From assembly GCA_025435555.1 (NCBI GenBank), contig JAIWWG010000150.1:1-53434 (forward strand): a DNA stretch of 53,434 nt, read 5' to 3'. The notes below the pieces were generated by a model, which had not been told where the DNA came from, did no database searches, and worked only from the letters and a program-made list of their open reading frames with translations. Positions 33,754-45,743 of this stretch are shown piece by piece. The stretch is from Chytriomyces cf. hyalinus JEL632 (taxonomy: Eukaryota > Chytridiomycota > Chytridiomycetes > Chytridiales > Chytriomycetaceae). Position 1 is the stretch's first letter. Each line of letters begins with the position of its first letter. The position numbers and the translations under genes are program-made.

Positions 33754-36064
33754 ATGAGCCAGGAATTGGAGACGGTCCGAAAGCGGCTGCGCGCCATCTC
33801 GACGTAAGCACTCATACAGTCTGCGGGCAAGCGAACGCAACTAATAGACAACATATATATACACAGCAAGATGCGCCCCAAGAGCGTGGATGCCCTGGCT
33901 GATGTCATTGCTTCGATCGCAACAAGCGCAGTTGTGCCGGGCCCCCTCGACGGAATTGTATCGAACGGACTTGTACAGCAGAGCGAAGTTTCCTTCTCGC
34001 CGAATGCCGTGTCTCCGTCGCACTCGCATCTCGACCAATGGGCGCCGCCGCCTGCGACACTTCCTCAATCCGACATTGCACACGACCTTGTCACAACCCT
34101 GACCCTCAACGCAGGAGTCACATCAAGCAGCGATTCAGTAACCGACAAAGCACTCCCAATAATTCTGGCGCCGTCTCCCTCGTGTGCATGCGCTCTGTGC
34201 TTCCCGCCAGTGTCTGTGTCTGTGCCTGTCTCTGTCTCTCAGTCCGTGTCGTCTCTACCGCCGCTCGTTGCAACAGATACGGATCCATCGCTCTGTGCAA
34301 AGTGCGCCGTGCCTGTGCCGCTCTTGCGCGAGGCCATGCACGCGCATCTGCGCTCACTCAACGCGCTGCTCATCACGCTCGCACAGATCGACAAGGCCGT
34401 CGACGACGATGTTGAGCAGTCCATGGAGGCTGCCCACTTGCTTGCTCGTGTCGAAGACTTGTCGGTTTTGATTGACGCTTTGGCGGAAGAGTGCGAACGG
34501 CATGAAGCCGATTTGAATGTGCTCAATGAGAAGTGTAAAGATGAACTGGCGAGAATCAGCGATGTTGAGAGAGACAGGGATGGTCTGCAGCAAGTGAGAC
34601 GCGCTTTTTCTTGTTTTGACTAATTGCTGGTTATTGGCTTAAATTGATGCAAACTCAGGAACTCGACGAATTGACAAAAAGTTTGTTCGAAGAGGCGGAT
34701 AATATGGTCAAGGACGAAACTCGGCAAAGGCATGAATTAGAAGTACGTGCATTCATCATACACTGTGAGGGAATAACCGTGCTGATTCAAACCTGCAGGA
34801 ACGTGAAACCCAGTTGGGAGTAAAACTTGAAGAGACGCGGAACTCACTGAAGCGAGAGCAAGTTCTGTTGCGAGAGCTCAAGATTGTGATGGAGAAGGAC
34901 TATTCATCTTTAAGCCCAGACTTCATGGCGCCAGCGGAAACCGACGATGCGTCTCTAGTTCAATACCCTACCGACCCTATGGCGCTTGCTGAATTCAAAG
35001 AATTTGTCGCTTTTGCTCCAAGCACGAAATTGGCGAAACTGCCCAATTTGCTGTTCCTGAAAAACGTAATTGAAGATGACATCCTTCCCACGTTGCGCTT
35101 TGGCGGAAACCCTCGAACGTCCACTCGAAAATTACTGGATGCAATCTCAGCCGATCTTTTAACTGTTCAAGAAATGACCCCACTTCAATTCTCTGCCTGG
35201 CTGGCCATAAGCCAAACTCTGAAAGACGCACTGAAAAATAGATTGGCTTTGGTCTCTGCAGCACGAACGGACCTAACTGAAACGACAGCATCCAAAGCTG
35301 ATGCTTCCACTGCGATCCCATATATCCCTAGTGCCATGCCACGTTCGAGAACCAACTCTGAATTGCCGACTCCACTTCAACCATTAAGTCCAGAAGTAGT
35401 TTCGGCCCTTGCCACCGTGAATGCAATTGCTGCGACACCATCCCACGCCGTATTCACGAAAAGCATGGTCGAACGCGTTAGTTCATGGACTATATCTGAA
35501 GCAAAAGCAAACGCGGACCCGCTTGCGAATCTCCCCACATTCTTTCTTGCAACGGGTGGATGCAGCACATGTGGAAAGCAAGGCTCTCTGCAGCATCATT
35601 TCAAAATTGGCAGTGATAATCCAGCACAACAGCAAACACAGCTGCAACAGCAATCTACTTCAAATTCAACCAAACCAGAAATCACGGGTGCCGCAACGGG
35701 GGCCGTTGAAGGATGGATTCCAATTTGCGAAAACTGCTTTGATAGACTTGATAGTGTCTCCCGATTTTACACGTTTCTGCGTGTGCTGAGAAGCGGCGGG
35801 TTTTCAACGCGTGATGCGGAAGACATGTATTCAGAAGTGGGACTTTTGAAGCGTGACATGTTTGTTGGACGGATTGGAGGAATGAGCCGAAGGCAGTTGC
35901 AGTTGGTGCAGCAGAATGCGTTGGCAATGCAGCGGCTGTCTGCTGGGGGTAGAGGAGTGCGAACGGGAAGTAGTGGTGGTATCTTTGGGACTGGCGCGTC
36001 GTTTCGGCAGTTGGGAAGTGTGAGCAGGGCTTCCTCGAACGAGTTTATGTTGAAAGGGGATTGA
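33754..36064 (+). CDS. Sec2/Rabin8-type Rab GEF
   Basis: Predicted 708-residue guanine-nucleotide exchange factor of the Sec2/Rabin8 family, which activates Sec4/Rab8 on secretory vesicles for exocytosis. Exons: 33754-33803, 33867-34593, 34659-34742, 34799-36064. The long coiled coil at about residues 178-317 includes the catalytic-family signature LTKSLFEEADNMV. A second conserved block at about 560-640 (CSTCGKQG, ICENCFDRLDSVSRFYTF, LRSGGF) matches the C-terminal region shared with Rabin8 and has cysteine pairs that may bind zinc. The N-terminal part is Ser/Pro-rich. The ATG at 33754 and the GTAAGC donor at 33804 were chosen because they keep phase. Confidence 0.85.
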
Positions 36065-36249
36065 TTTTCCTGTGTCTGTGTGTGTGTGTTTGTTTGCTCG
36101 TTTCTCTTTTGGGTGTGTTCTTTGGATAGTGGTGTGGATATAAAATATCGCTTACGGTATTTTTTGTTTGAGCATATGGTGGATGCCCGAATGTGCGGAG
36201 AATGTCAGCGAACTTGAACGAATTCACCGAAAAAAAAACTTTCAAAAAA

Positions 36250-37492
36250 ATGAACAACGACCCATACAAAGCATTGAACGTGAGTCGCACGGCCACTGAC
36301 GATGAAATCAAACGAGGTAAAACAACGGCGATCGCGTCCATTCCACAATTTCATCCAACTGACGTGGTTGTTGCGTTTTGACACCAACAAAGCATACCGC
36401 AAGGCTGCGTTGCAGTGCCACCCCGACAAGTGCAAACCCGAAGAAAAAGCCTCAGCAGAAATACAATTCAGTATCATCTCAGAAGCGTACGAAATTCTTA
36501 AAGATGTGAGTTTCCTCGTGTTTTTGCAAGGGTTTGATCCTCTGACACAAATGTCCAACATACTCACTTTTGCACACTCACCTCGTTCCTTATCATTCAT
36601 ACTGGCTCAAATTTGACACCCAAAATCAATTTCAGCCGAATTTGCGCCAACAATACGACACGTACGGGAGTGGCGGAATGCGTGCCGGTGGTCGTGCGTC
36701 TCCTGGTGCGAGCAGGTCAAGTGGGCCTGGATATACGCCGTTTGGATCCTCAGGATTTGCTTTCCACGATCCGCGATCACTATTTGAGTTGAGTTTTTTC
36801 AACTGTGTGGTGTCGACACTGAAAACAACCAAAACATGATCACTGATTTTGAAAACTGCGTAAAAAAAACACACAAAAACAGGGAAGTCTTTGCCGGCCG
36901 TGATCCTTTTGGAGACGCATTCTTTGCGCAAATGCATGCAGATCCATTTTCGACGCGCCAGCAGCAACAGCATCAACAACAGCATCAACAACAACATCAA
37001 CGACAACATCAATTTATGCACCAACAACACCCACGACAGCAGTTCCGCAACAGCAATATGAACCAATTCAATTCCCCATTTGGCAGCCATTCCATGTTTT
37101 CACCGTTCCAAGGAATGGGAGGGATGCACGATTTTGGGGGCGGCTTTTCTTCCACGTCTCAAGGTACTGGCGGCGGGTTTGTTGGTGGCGGATTCTCTTC
37201 ATTTTCGAGCAGTAGTAGCAGTAGCGGTGGATTTGGCGGTGGATCTGGTGGAAACTTTGTCTCACAGAGTTCTCAGACGCGGATTGTGAACGGAGAAAGA
37301 ACAACAGTGACAACAACGACGGATTCGAACGGAACGCGGACTGAGACGGTCGTTGTTGGAGTGGATGGGCGGGAAAAGAAGCGAGAAGTTGTTGAAAATG
37401 GACGCGTTGTGATGAGTGTGGGTGGAGGTGCAAGTAACGGCGGCGGAATGCTGGAGGATGATGGACTGGGTGGATCGCGGGGTTCTTTTTAG
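36250..37492 (+). CDS. DNAJB6-like type II J-protein
   Basis: Predicted 313-residue Hsp40 co-chaperone. Exons: 36250-36316, 36393-36505, 36636-36787, 36883-37492. The J domain occupies residues 1-65 with HPD at 32-34 and a C-x-H-P-D-K context. Next comes a Gly-rich part ending DPRSLFEEVFAGRDPFGD, the DNAJB6/B2 signature, then a Gln/His tract from CAACAGCAT-like repeats (36961-37025), Gly/Phe/Ser-rich sequence, and a beta-rich stretch TRIVNGERTTVTTTTDSNG with VVENGRVV as in DNAJB6. Such proteins stimulate Hsp70 ATPase and suppress aggregation. ATG 36250 begins MNNDPYKAL, typical of J proteins; an in-frame upstream ATG at 36193 is less likely. Confidence 0.88.
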
Positions 37493-37509
37493 CGAGATCA
37501 GTTGACGAG

Positions 37510-37562
37510 TGTCTGTCTGTGTGTGTGTCTGTTTGTGTGTCTGTCTGTCTGCCTGTCTGGAG
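37510..37562 (+). repeat. CTGT/GT simple repeat in 3' flank
   Basis: Imperfect TGTC and TG repeats directly after the DnaJ stop. Similar TG repeats follow the Sec2 stop at about 36072-36094. Confidence 0.7.
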
Positions 37563-37661
37563 TGGATACTATTTCGTGCATGCGTTGCTGCTCTTTTGCG
37601 CGCTTGTTTTTACATAAAATAGTTATCTGTGATTAGTAATCTTTATTTCACTTATCTCAAA

Positions 37662-38194
37662 ATGCCGCTTCTCAAGTTCAACAAGGGCACTCTGACCATT
37701 CTGCCCTTCTCGTCCGAGCGGCTGCTTGCCCTCAACGGCAGTGAGTACCATGCATGCATGCATGCACACCCTCCCCCCCCTCTTTCTCGTTCGAGACTGC
37801 CCCCTGAACAACTGACATCCAACACCCCCCCCCCCCCCCCCCCCATCACGCACCTCTCGCAGACAAGAAAATAAGCATCGCTTATGAGCACATTTCCGCC
37901 GTCCGCGTCAAACCAATAGAAGCCCACACCTGGGCAAAAGGAATCAAGACGGGCCTCAACAGTGCTCGTATCATCACAAACGCAACAGTCCACCACTTTG
38001 ACAGGAAGCCAGAGATCCATCTCTACCGCAACCCAGCCAACGTGGTTGCCATTGATATGAAGGGACACCCAACGTATGGTCGGGTCTTTTTTGAAGTCCC
38101 AAATCACCCACCACTTCAAGTCGCTCAACGAATTCTGAAGGAAGTTGGACTCCCGGATAAGTTGCCACTAGTTGGGGACAAGTTGTCGGTGTAG
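37662..38194 (+). CDS. Small PH-like protein (paralogue 2)
   Basis: Predicted 136-residue protein, exons 37662-37740 and 37863-38194. It shares its whole length with the protein encoded at 32436-32913 (see that entry for matched blocks): same size, same order of strands, same C-terminal helix. Function is unknown; a small PH-like or lipid/protein-binding fold is only a guess. The intron contains an ATGC repeat near 37749-37765, several C-runs and a run of twenty C (37825-37844), which may disturb sequencing. A poly(A) signal lies at 38307. The intron positions of the two paralogues differ. Confidence 0.7.
37825..37844 (+). repeat. Poly(C) tract in intron
   Basis: Twenty consecutive C residues in the only intron of the PH-like paralogue 2. 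Confidence 0.85.
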
Positions 38195-38306
38195 GCGACC
38201 TCTTGGGACTCTTGGGATTTATGCAACTGGACATAGGAATTTGACAAGGAACCTCATGTGAACTTAGACCAAAAAACAACACATACACACAATCGGCCTC
38301 TTCTGC

Positions 38307-38312
38307 AATAAA
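38307..38312 (+). terminator. Poly(A) signal AATAAA
   Basis: AATAAA 113 bases after the stop of PH-like paralogue 2; the UTP23 gene converges here. Confidence 0.4.
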
Positions 38313-38406
38313 AACATACTTAATACCAGCTTTTAGAGATGGTTCTTCACAAGATTGTGCATGACGCCGCTTTTCGTTGATGCAACGGCTTTATTGTTTC
38401 TCGCCA

Positions 38407-39409
38407 TCATTCACCGCCATCGACATCGGCCTTTTCACGCTTTCGCTTCTCTCCAGTGCCGGCCCCAGCTGCCTTCTGCGGCGCGTCTTTCTTCTTCTTT
38501 TTCATGGATAATGGATTCGGCCCTTTAGGCTTCTTTTTGAATGTACGTGCTGGTTCGGCAGCAATTTTGGAGTCGGGGTTGATTTTCTTGAGAATCGGCT
38601 CTTCAAACTTTTTTGGCAGAGTCTTTTGAATTTCGAGCTGTTTGAAAATGGTTGCGAAAGCCAGGTGTCAGAATGAATGGATGTCCAGGTATGGCAGAAC
38701 TCCTCACCTCTTTCATTCGTCTCTCTGTTTCGATGGATGGTGGCTCCAGCAGGACTACGCCGTTGTTGATGTAGACCAGCGGGGTTCCAGGGATCGCTCG
38801 CAAATGTTTTCGAAGTGCACCATCCTGTGTTGCTACTCCGTACTTGTGCTTATTATCGCTGCCTGTGCAAAAGGAACGAAATATATCAGAATCAGAGAGA
38901 ACACGACAAAAGGAAACGTAAGGCCTGCCTTCTTTCATCAGCTTACCTACGACAGATTTCAAGCAGTCTGACGCTCCAATGGGTTTATCATGGTTGCAAC
39001 GACGTCTCTCCAACTTCTTTGCCGCCAATACAGCCGCTCCAAAGTCCGGGCCAAGGGCTCTCAGCTCGCTGATAATGCAGCTCGTGGTGTCTGCCAACCA
39101 CGCAACCGGCTTAGTACACAGATTCTTGCACAGCCAAAGACAGACTCCTCTTACATAATCGCACTTGTCCCTGCAGGACTTTAGGAAGAGATGTCCATGT
39201 ATCAATCTTCATCATGGATGCGACTTGGATCAAGTTGCCGTCCACTGTAACATCGAGACCAAACGACGATCAGCTCCCACACACGCACACCAGGCATCAG
39301 TCTGATGCATACGATACATACAGATCATCTGGTACGGCTCCCGGAATCCAAAGATCTGGACATAGACGCCCATGTTCTTCTTGTTCTTCTTGGCTCGCTT
39401 GACTCGCAT
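38407..39409 (-). CDS. UTP23: UTP23-like rRNA-processing protein
   Basis: Predicted 235-residue PIN-like protein of the small-subunit processome (U3 snoRNP, removal of snR30 in yeast). Exons in transcript order: 39409-39322, 39244-39155, 39090-38947, 38862-38708, 38637-38407, all in phase. Family blocks: basic start MRVKRAKKNKKN, FGFREPYQMILDG, SCIISELRALG, ERRRCNHDKP, KHKYGVATQD, PGTPLVYINNGVVLLEPPS, and the basic tail with KKPKGPNPLSMKKKKK. The Cys/His pattern (CNHDK) of the zinc knuckle is kept. Human UTP23 has 249 residues. It is the first of three minus-strand genes for ribosome and translation-factor assembly. Confidence 0.92.
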
Positions 39410-39515
39410 TTTATTTTTAAATTTATGGAACAAAAAAGAAAGAAAGGCATCAATTAAGCTGAATTTCGCTTTCATTTTATTGTTTGTTTTTTGGGGACAG
39501 TATGTTCACCCAGAC

Positions 39516-40295
39516 TCACTTCTTGGCCGAATGGACGCTGTTGTATCCCTCCTTGTTGCGCGCAATTTCGACGGCAAGGAACTGAATGCGAGTCACTGCA
39601 AAAACACCTCCATCAGACACAGCGACCCTTCAAGATGAGAGACAATATAAAGGTATACACACCAAAGAATGCATTGTCAGGTCCGTAATCTTCCGCCGCC
39701 CGGTTCCGGAGCAAAGTTCCATAATTGAAATCCTGCACTTTTGCTTCAAATTTGGGGATCCAGTTTCTCCACTTGTCCTTGGCCTGATCCGACTTGAACT
39801 GGTCAATCTCTTGCAAGTTCTCCACATCGATTTCAGGGAAGGTTTCCTTGAATTCGCAGTAAATGTCATCGTCGATCCTGAAATTGCCAGTTGAGGATAT
39901 GTCCGTTTTTAGTTGATCATTCCTAGAAAAGGATCTCGAGTGTTCGTACTTTGTAAGACGCATCTTTTTGGCATCGATGCTGGAAATCAGTTTGAAGTAC
40001 GTTTCGGCGTGGTGCAAGGCTTTCACACTCCAAATCTTTTCGACATCTGCGATAGATGTGCATTCGGTTTTTAGTTGTCTTCGATACGTTTCAGCAGAGG
40101 AGGAATGAGACTGCAAACGACCACGAACCTTCATGCTGAGGAAAGGGAAGGGTAAAAAACGGGTGAGTTGGAGTGTACAGGAGCAATTGAGAATGCAGCA
40201 CAATGAAGTTGCGGGACGGAATGCAAGGTTGCGCTTACGTTTTCCGCAGTTTCTGCGCTGAAGGGCTTTGACTTGGTGACGGTCACGGCAGACAT
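39516..40295 (-). CDS. PBDC1: PBDC1/Chp1-like chaperone (yeast YPL225W)
   Basis: Predicted 151-residue protein of the PBDC1 family. Its yeast member (Chp1/YPL225W) helps newly made eEF1A fold on the ribosome. Exons: 40295-40239, 40135-40129 (7 bases), 40046-39950, 39877-39663, 39595-39516. Family blocks: EKIWSVKALHHAETYFKLIS, RLTKIDDDIYCEF, DKWRNWIPKFEAKVQDFNYG, FVTRIQFLAVEIARNKEGYN. The 7-base exon (CATGAAG) is needed to join the start to the first block in phase and gives ENHEDVEKIW; it is inferred. The protein lacks the long acidic tail of the human form. It lies between UTP23 and MRD1. Confidence 0.85.
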
Positions 40296-40453
40296 TCTTG
40301 TTAAAAAAAAACAAATTTGAACGTCGAAAAAAGTGTCCCAAACTCACCCACCTTGATCACGATTAACATTCACGCGAGACATATGGCACGCCTTTTTCTA
40401 TCTTTTCAACAGCCCGTGCATACTTTTAATAAAATCAAACATTGACAACAAAA

Positions 40454-43400
40454 CTAATCAGACGTTGCATCTGCATCCGGATCCTCATTTCCAAGAACCA
40501 CTTTTCTCCTCTTGCTTCCACCTTCTCCATCTTTAGTAAACTTCTTTGCCGTCTTGTTTCTCATTGCTTCCACACTTGATTCGTCCTCAGCCCATTCCAT
40601 CACAAGGTGACGACCGTACAAGTGAGTTGATCCGAGCGTGCTGAACGCAGCCTTTGCTTCCTGCTTTGTTAAAAAGTCGACGAAACCGAAACCACGATGC
40701 GAGCCATCGAACTTTGAAGGAAGTCGAACAGATTTGACTTGCCCAAATGTGCTGTTGAGAATTTTAGGAGAAACTTGTTAGTTGAGTACTGATGAGAGAA
40801 GCAAACTACGATTCATCTTACGAAAAGAGCTGCTTGATATCTTTCTTTGTTGCTTGGAATGGAATGTTTCTGATGATCAATTTGGACCCAGTCACCTTCA
40901 CTTCCTCCTCTTCGGAAGTCCCATTTCTTTTCACACCTGCGCTGGCCGACGCAGATTTTCCCTTTGCAGCGGCATTCGAGAACTTGAGTTGCAGCTTGTG
41001 TCCGTCCAACTCGGAATTTTGTAACGCCTTGACAGCCTTGATAGCGTCCTCTTTTCTGTCAAACTCCAAGAATCCAAAACCCATGCTCAACAATGCACCG
41101 CCGCCTTTCTTTGTGTCCGGTTTGGTAGCAATACGCACAGACCGCAAGCCACCGACAGGAGAAAACTTTTTCCTCAAACCGTCTTCGGTTGTATCGAAGC
41201 TTAAATTTTTGACAAAGAGTGTAGCGACTGGCATGGCATCTGGATCGTCCATTGATGAAGTCATTGTTTCTTCAACCACTTCTTTTTTGTCGGATTTTTT
41301 GGATTTCGCAGCAGACGTTGCAGCGACAGCTTTCGCAACACGCGAATCAATGTCAACTTGCTTTGATTCTGTGGATTCATTCATGTTGGAGTCTTCAGTG
41401 GCATCAGCATCGTTTTCTGATGCTCCGCTTCCTTTAGTAGCTTTTCGCATTGCTTCAGCGTCTTTGTTGAATGCAGTTTTAAATGCGCCAACGGGTGCAT
41501 ACTCCAAGAATAATGGAAGAGTCTTGAATTTCGTGTAAGCAAGTCTGCGGAATGCACTTTTGCATTCGTTGGGTTCCAGAAATTCAACCATGGCAACGGT
41601 TCCGCTGGGTGGAACAATGATTCGGCCAAGGGCGCCAAATTTAGCAAAAAGTGCTTCAATGTCAGAGCTGGTGGTGTGGGCGGGAATATTCTTGCACAGA
41701 AGAATTGTGTTTGAGCGAGTTTTGTTCCTTTGGAATGCGTTCAAATCGATGCCTTCCTGTTAAACAGTCATGGCGATTAAGCTCTGGATCCATAAATTTG
41801 AATGTTGACTGACCTCTTCAAGGTATTGTTTGGTTTCATTAACAATATCTGTTTCGGCCAAGGCAAGTCGGACGGCCATGTTTTCCGATGATGGGTCAAG
41901 GATATCGCTTTTTTTCACATTTAATTTTCGTGCCATGGCTTCGGCAACAGCATCACCCTGAAGTAGCGAATCTATCAAATCTTTGCAAAAACCAGCAGAA
42001 TCCCAATACACCTCACATTGACAAATAGACTGTTCCAGCTGTACTCGTTCGAGGCCTCCTTCTTCCTTTTCACTTCCAATTTCTTCTTGTAGCTGGCATC
42101 TGCGCTTAAAAGGGTCTCATCTTCTTCTGGAGCACGAGGCTTCTCCTTTCCTGGTAAAATTTCAATGATACGACCTTGGAAAATCGAGCTGTCCAAAGTT
42201 GTGTAAGCTTTCACGGCATGTTCCGGCAGCAGGTAGAGAATGAATGCATAGCCTCGCGGCTTTTTGGTGTCCTTGTCAATTGACATGTGAACCTTTTTTT
42301 GATGGAGCAGCGAGAAAGTCAACTCCTCAATTCATTGAGCGGTCATGAAAATATACGTTACCTCCGACAAGGGTCCGTACTTGCCAAACAGCTCTTTCAA
42401 GTCGTCCACTGTGCACGTGTACGGCAGATTTTTGACAAATAGCCGTCCTGTATCGGCAATGATTTCTGCAGGTGGAATATCGTCCTCTCCCTTGAGAAGA
42501 GCTCTAGCGGGTAAGTCTTCTTCCAGAATATTGGAGCTTTCGATTTCTTTTGCTTCGGGTTCCGCAAACATATCTTTGATTTGCTGCGCCATCTTCGCTT
42601 TGCCAGTTTCTTTAACTGGGGCTGCTGGTTCAGCAGAGTGGGGAACTTGCTTTTCATCTGAGTTGACTTCTTCATCCTCATTCATCTCCTCATCAGATTC
42701 TTTGGTCACTTCGTCAACGTCCATTTCTTGTTCAGCTGCACTTTCCGACTCTTCCAGCCCAAACAGATCGTCGTTCAGTTTTGCTCTCATTCGGGATCGC
42801 AGATAATCAATGTCCGATAGAGCAGAATTATGAGCGACCGCATCAGCTTCAGGCTCCTGATCTTCACCCTCCTCATTCGCAGCATCATCTTTCAATTTAA
42901 GATCTTGGTAATCCGCATCATCCTCATCGTTGACAAGGGCCTTGACAGCTGGATTTGGGTCCCAAAGAGGATCCACACCAGTCGAAGGGATATCATCGTC
43001 GTTTGCCCATGTCCGCCCTTTCGCAGACCCACGAGGACGCATGACATCCAAAAATTCTTTGAATTTTGGGTCCTGCGTGGTTGCATCCCTCAGTTCGTGA
43101 AGCACTGTTTTTGCAGGCTTCTTCTTTGACTCAGCGGCAGCTTCCTTCTCACGCTGCTGCTCTTCAATCTCCTTTTGTCGATCTTGTTGGCGTTGGATGG
43201 CACGAGCGTTTGCAGATGATCCTTCAGCGTGTTTCGACCACGGACGCGGGATAGAGACATCGCCAACCTGATTGCGGATACCAAAATAAGAGTCATCAGA
43301 TCATTTGCACACCTACAATTATGTTCCGCAAGAGTATCTACACACCGGTTTCGCAAACACGACCTCGATCCTGGAGGTATCGATGAAAGTGTTCTTGAAA

Positions 43401-43662
43401 TGATTCATCGCGGCCGTTGCTTCGGCGACAGTCTTGAATCCGATGAATCCGAATCGCCGTGAATTTCCGTCCCTATGTCACTCCAATGATCAGCCGTTTT
43501 GACTTGCTCAAGGCAACGGTTTCAAACTCACTTGTCTTTCGCAAGCTTCACGTCAGTGACTGCACCGCGCTGAGCAAAGTGGTCTCGCAGTCGCTCAAGA
43601 GTCAAATGGCGTGGCAGGTTGCGCACCATCAGTCGGGAGGTGGGTGCTGCTTCGTTGTCCAT
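40454..43662 (-). CDS. MRD1: MRD1/RBM19-like pre-rRNA processing factor, five RRMs
   Basis: Predicted 938-residue nucleolar RNA-binding protein acting in 18S rRNA processing at the A0-A2 sites with the U3 complex. Exons in transcript order: 43662-43532, 43472-43346, 43267-42362, 42292-42017, 41957-41814, 41756-40822, 40751-40454. RRMs lie at about residues 10-87 ([15 protein letters not shown]), 361-440 ([15 protein letters not shown]), 539-615 (ILLCKNIP), 702-780 (LFVKNLS, GFGFLEF) and 817-895 ([16 protein letters not shown]), the five of yeast Mrd1. Acidic linker between RRM1 and RRM2. ALG6 starts 82 bases away, divergently. Confidence 0.93.
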
Positions 43663-43744
43663 TTGGCAAGATTTTATGATGAAAAAACAAAAAGAAAGAA
43701 AGCGTCGTAAAGTAAACGATTGCCCAGTTTAAAATATTTTTGGC
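43663..43744. promoter_or_regulatory. Short divergent promoter, MRD1 / ALG6
   Basis: 82 bases between the two start codons, A/T-rich (ATTTTATGATG..., TTTAAAATATTTTTGG). Both genes must be transcribed from it or from within each other. Confidence 0.45.
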
Positions 43745-45743
43745 ATGGGCAAGAAGAAGCACACGGACAAGGACCTTTTTGGGGCAAGCGCACTGCCGGA
43801 ACAGCCCGCGTCGACTCCGTTTACATCCGTTTCCGTACGCGTTTCGCTGCTGGTTGCGCTTCTTCTGCGTTGGACACTCTCGCTCTGGGGATACTCGGGT
43901 AACCAGTTTTCGCTCATCGATTTGAAGTTTCAACATGAATACCTTACCCTGAAATAGGGCTCGACTCGCCGCCCATGTACGGTGACTTTGAAGCCCAACG
44001 CCATTGGCTCGAAATCACGACTCAATTGCCAACAAAGCTCTGGTATCGATACGATTTACAATACTGGGGGTTGGACTACCCGCCGCTCACGGCCTATCAC
44101 TCACTGCTTCTGGGCTACATGTGCGCGCTGCATTCATACTCAACAAACAATTCATGTCGCTGACTATTTTCTGTCTCTGCAACAAGTGCCAACGCTATCA
44201 ATCCTTCATGGGTCGCCCTCGATGCATCGCGAGGAAACGAAGACAAGAACTTGAAAATGTTCATGCGATACACAGCAATCGTTACTGACTTGATCGTCAA
44301 TATGTCTGCGATTGTGGTGTTCTGTAAAATGTGCTCAAAGAGCAAGACACGGTCGGAGCAGGTGAGACAATCTTGTCAAGATGTCTGTCAGAGATTCTAA
44401 TTTCAAGCGTCATTGGCCGAAGAATGCTCTTTTGCTGCTTGCTTTGATCCAACCTGGCCTCCTTTTAATTGATCATGGCCATTTCCAGTTGAGTTTACCC
44501 AGACTGTCGAAAGCGATATTATGAGCTTATCGCATTCGACTGCAGATATAACTCCGCCATGCTTGGTTTCACTCTCTGGTTCGTTGTCTGTATGGCTAAG
44601 AAGCAGTACGCTTTAGGCAGTGTGTTCTTTTGTCTGGCTCTGGGTTTCAAGCAAATGGCTCTATATTACGCGTTGCCAGTATTTTTCTACTTGCTTGGAG
44701 TATGTGCCGGTGTTGCGAAGCGATCGGGCGCAATCAGCGGGTAAGCAGAATTTAATGTTGTTGAGGAGGACAATTACTCAATTTTATTCAGACTGAAGCA
44801 ATTGACAATTGTGGGAATGGCCGTCCTCCTTACCATGGGAATGATGTTTTCTCCATTTATGGGGTCCTTTGAAGATGTTGGGCAGGTGATTCACCGAATT
44901 TTCCCCGTCGGGCGAGGCCTTTATGAGGACAAGGTGGCAAACTTTTGGTGTGCCATAAGCATTGTTATCAAAATGAAAGTGCTTTTTACGACGGAATCCC
45001 TCGTGCGCATAAGGTGAGCGCCTGAAATAAGATGAGTTCAAATGGGATGCTGAAATTTTGGCGTTCAGTATTGGAGCGACTCTTTTGGCCGTTCTCCCAT
45101 CCTCGATACATCTCTTCTACTCTCAGTTGTCTCCTCCAAAAATTGCGCTCGCTAACCCGTCGCGTAAATTATTACTGGCATTGCTGAATGGCTCCCTGGC
45201 ATTTTTCCTCTTTTCATTCCAAGTCCACGAAAAGTCCATCTTAATTCCACTGATGCCCGCAACAATGCTTTTGGCACAAAGTGATGGGCTTGCATGGGAG
45301 GGATCAGTTTTTATTACGACCGCCGTTTTTAGTATGTTCCCACTATTAAGGCGAGACGGCCTTGCGGTTCCTACCGTCGCATTGACACTGCTTTTCAATA
45401 TACTGTATGGATTCCCATCGGCGTTTGAGAGTGATAGCAAACCTTTCTTGCCTGTTCGTGCTGCGATTGGGGTATGTTCCTCCTGATAACTTTTTAATCC
45501 GTTAAAATGCAGCCAATGCTCTATCAAAACGAACAGGGACTGTACGCATTGATGTCTACACTCGTTTTCTGTGAATCTTTTGTGAACGAAAGCCCAGTTC
45601 CAAAATTACCCGATTTATACACTGTCGTGAATGCACTCGTGTCATTTGGCGTTTTTGGACTGCTCTTTCTGAGATACAACTATGTTCAATTATTCATGGA
45701 CGATCCAGTGGTTGTTGGGGGCGCTAAGAAAAAGACAAAGTAG
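43745..45743 (+). CDS. ALG6: ALG6-type dolichyl-glucosyltransferase
   Basis: Predicted 540-residue ER membrane enzyme adding the first glucose to Man9GlcNAc2-PP-dolichol in N-glycan assembly. Exons: 43745-43898, 43958-44120, 44187-44361, 44408-44487, 44546-44740, 44792-45013, 45069-45471, 45513-45743. Family blocks: [27 protein letters not shown] (ALG6 rather than ALG8), [47 protein letters not shown]. Many hydrophobic segments; the C-terminus is Lys-rich (GGAKKKTK), a possible ER-retention signal. All splice joins are in phase. A poly(A) signal lies at 45763. Confidence 0.94.

Noticed and set aside
33595-33807. N-terminal extension of the Sec2-like protein from 33595
   Set aside because: The upstream residues are unrelated to the family and overlap promoter-like sequence; ATG 33754 is sufficient.
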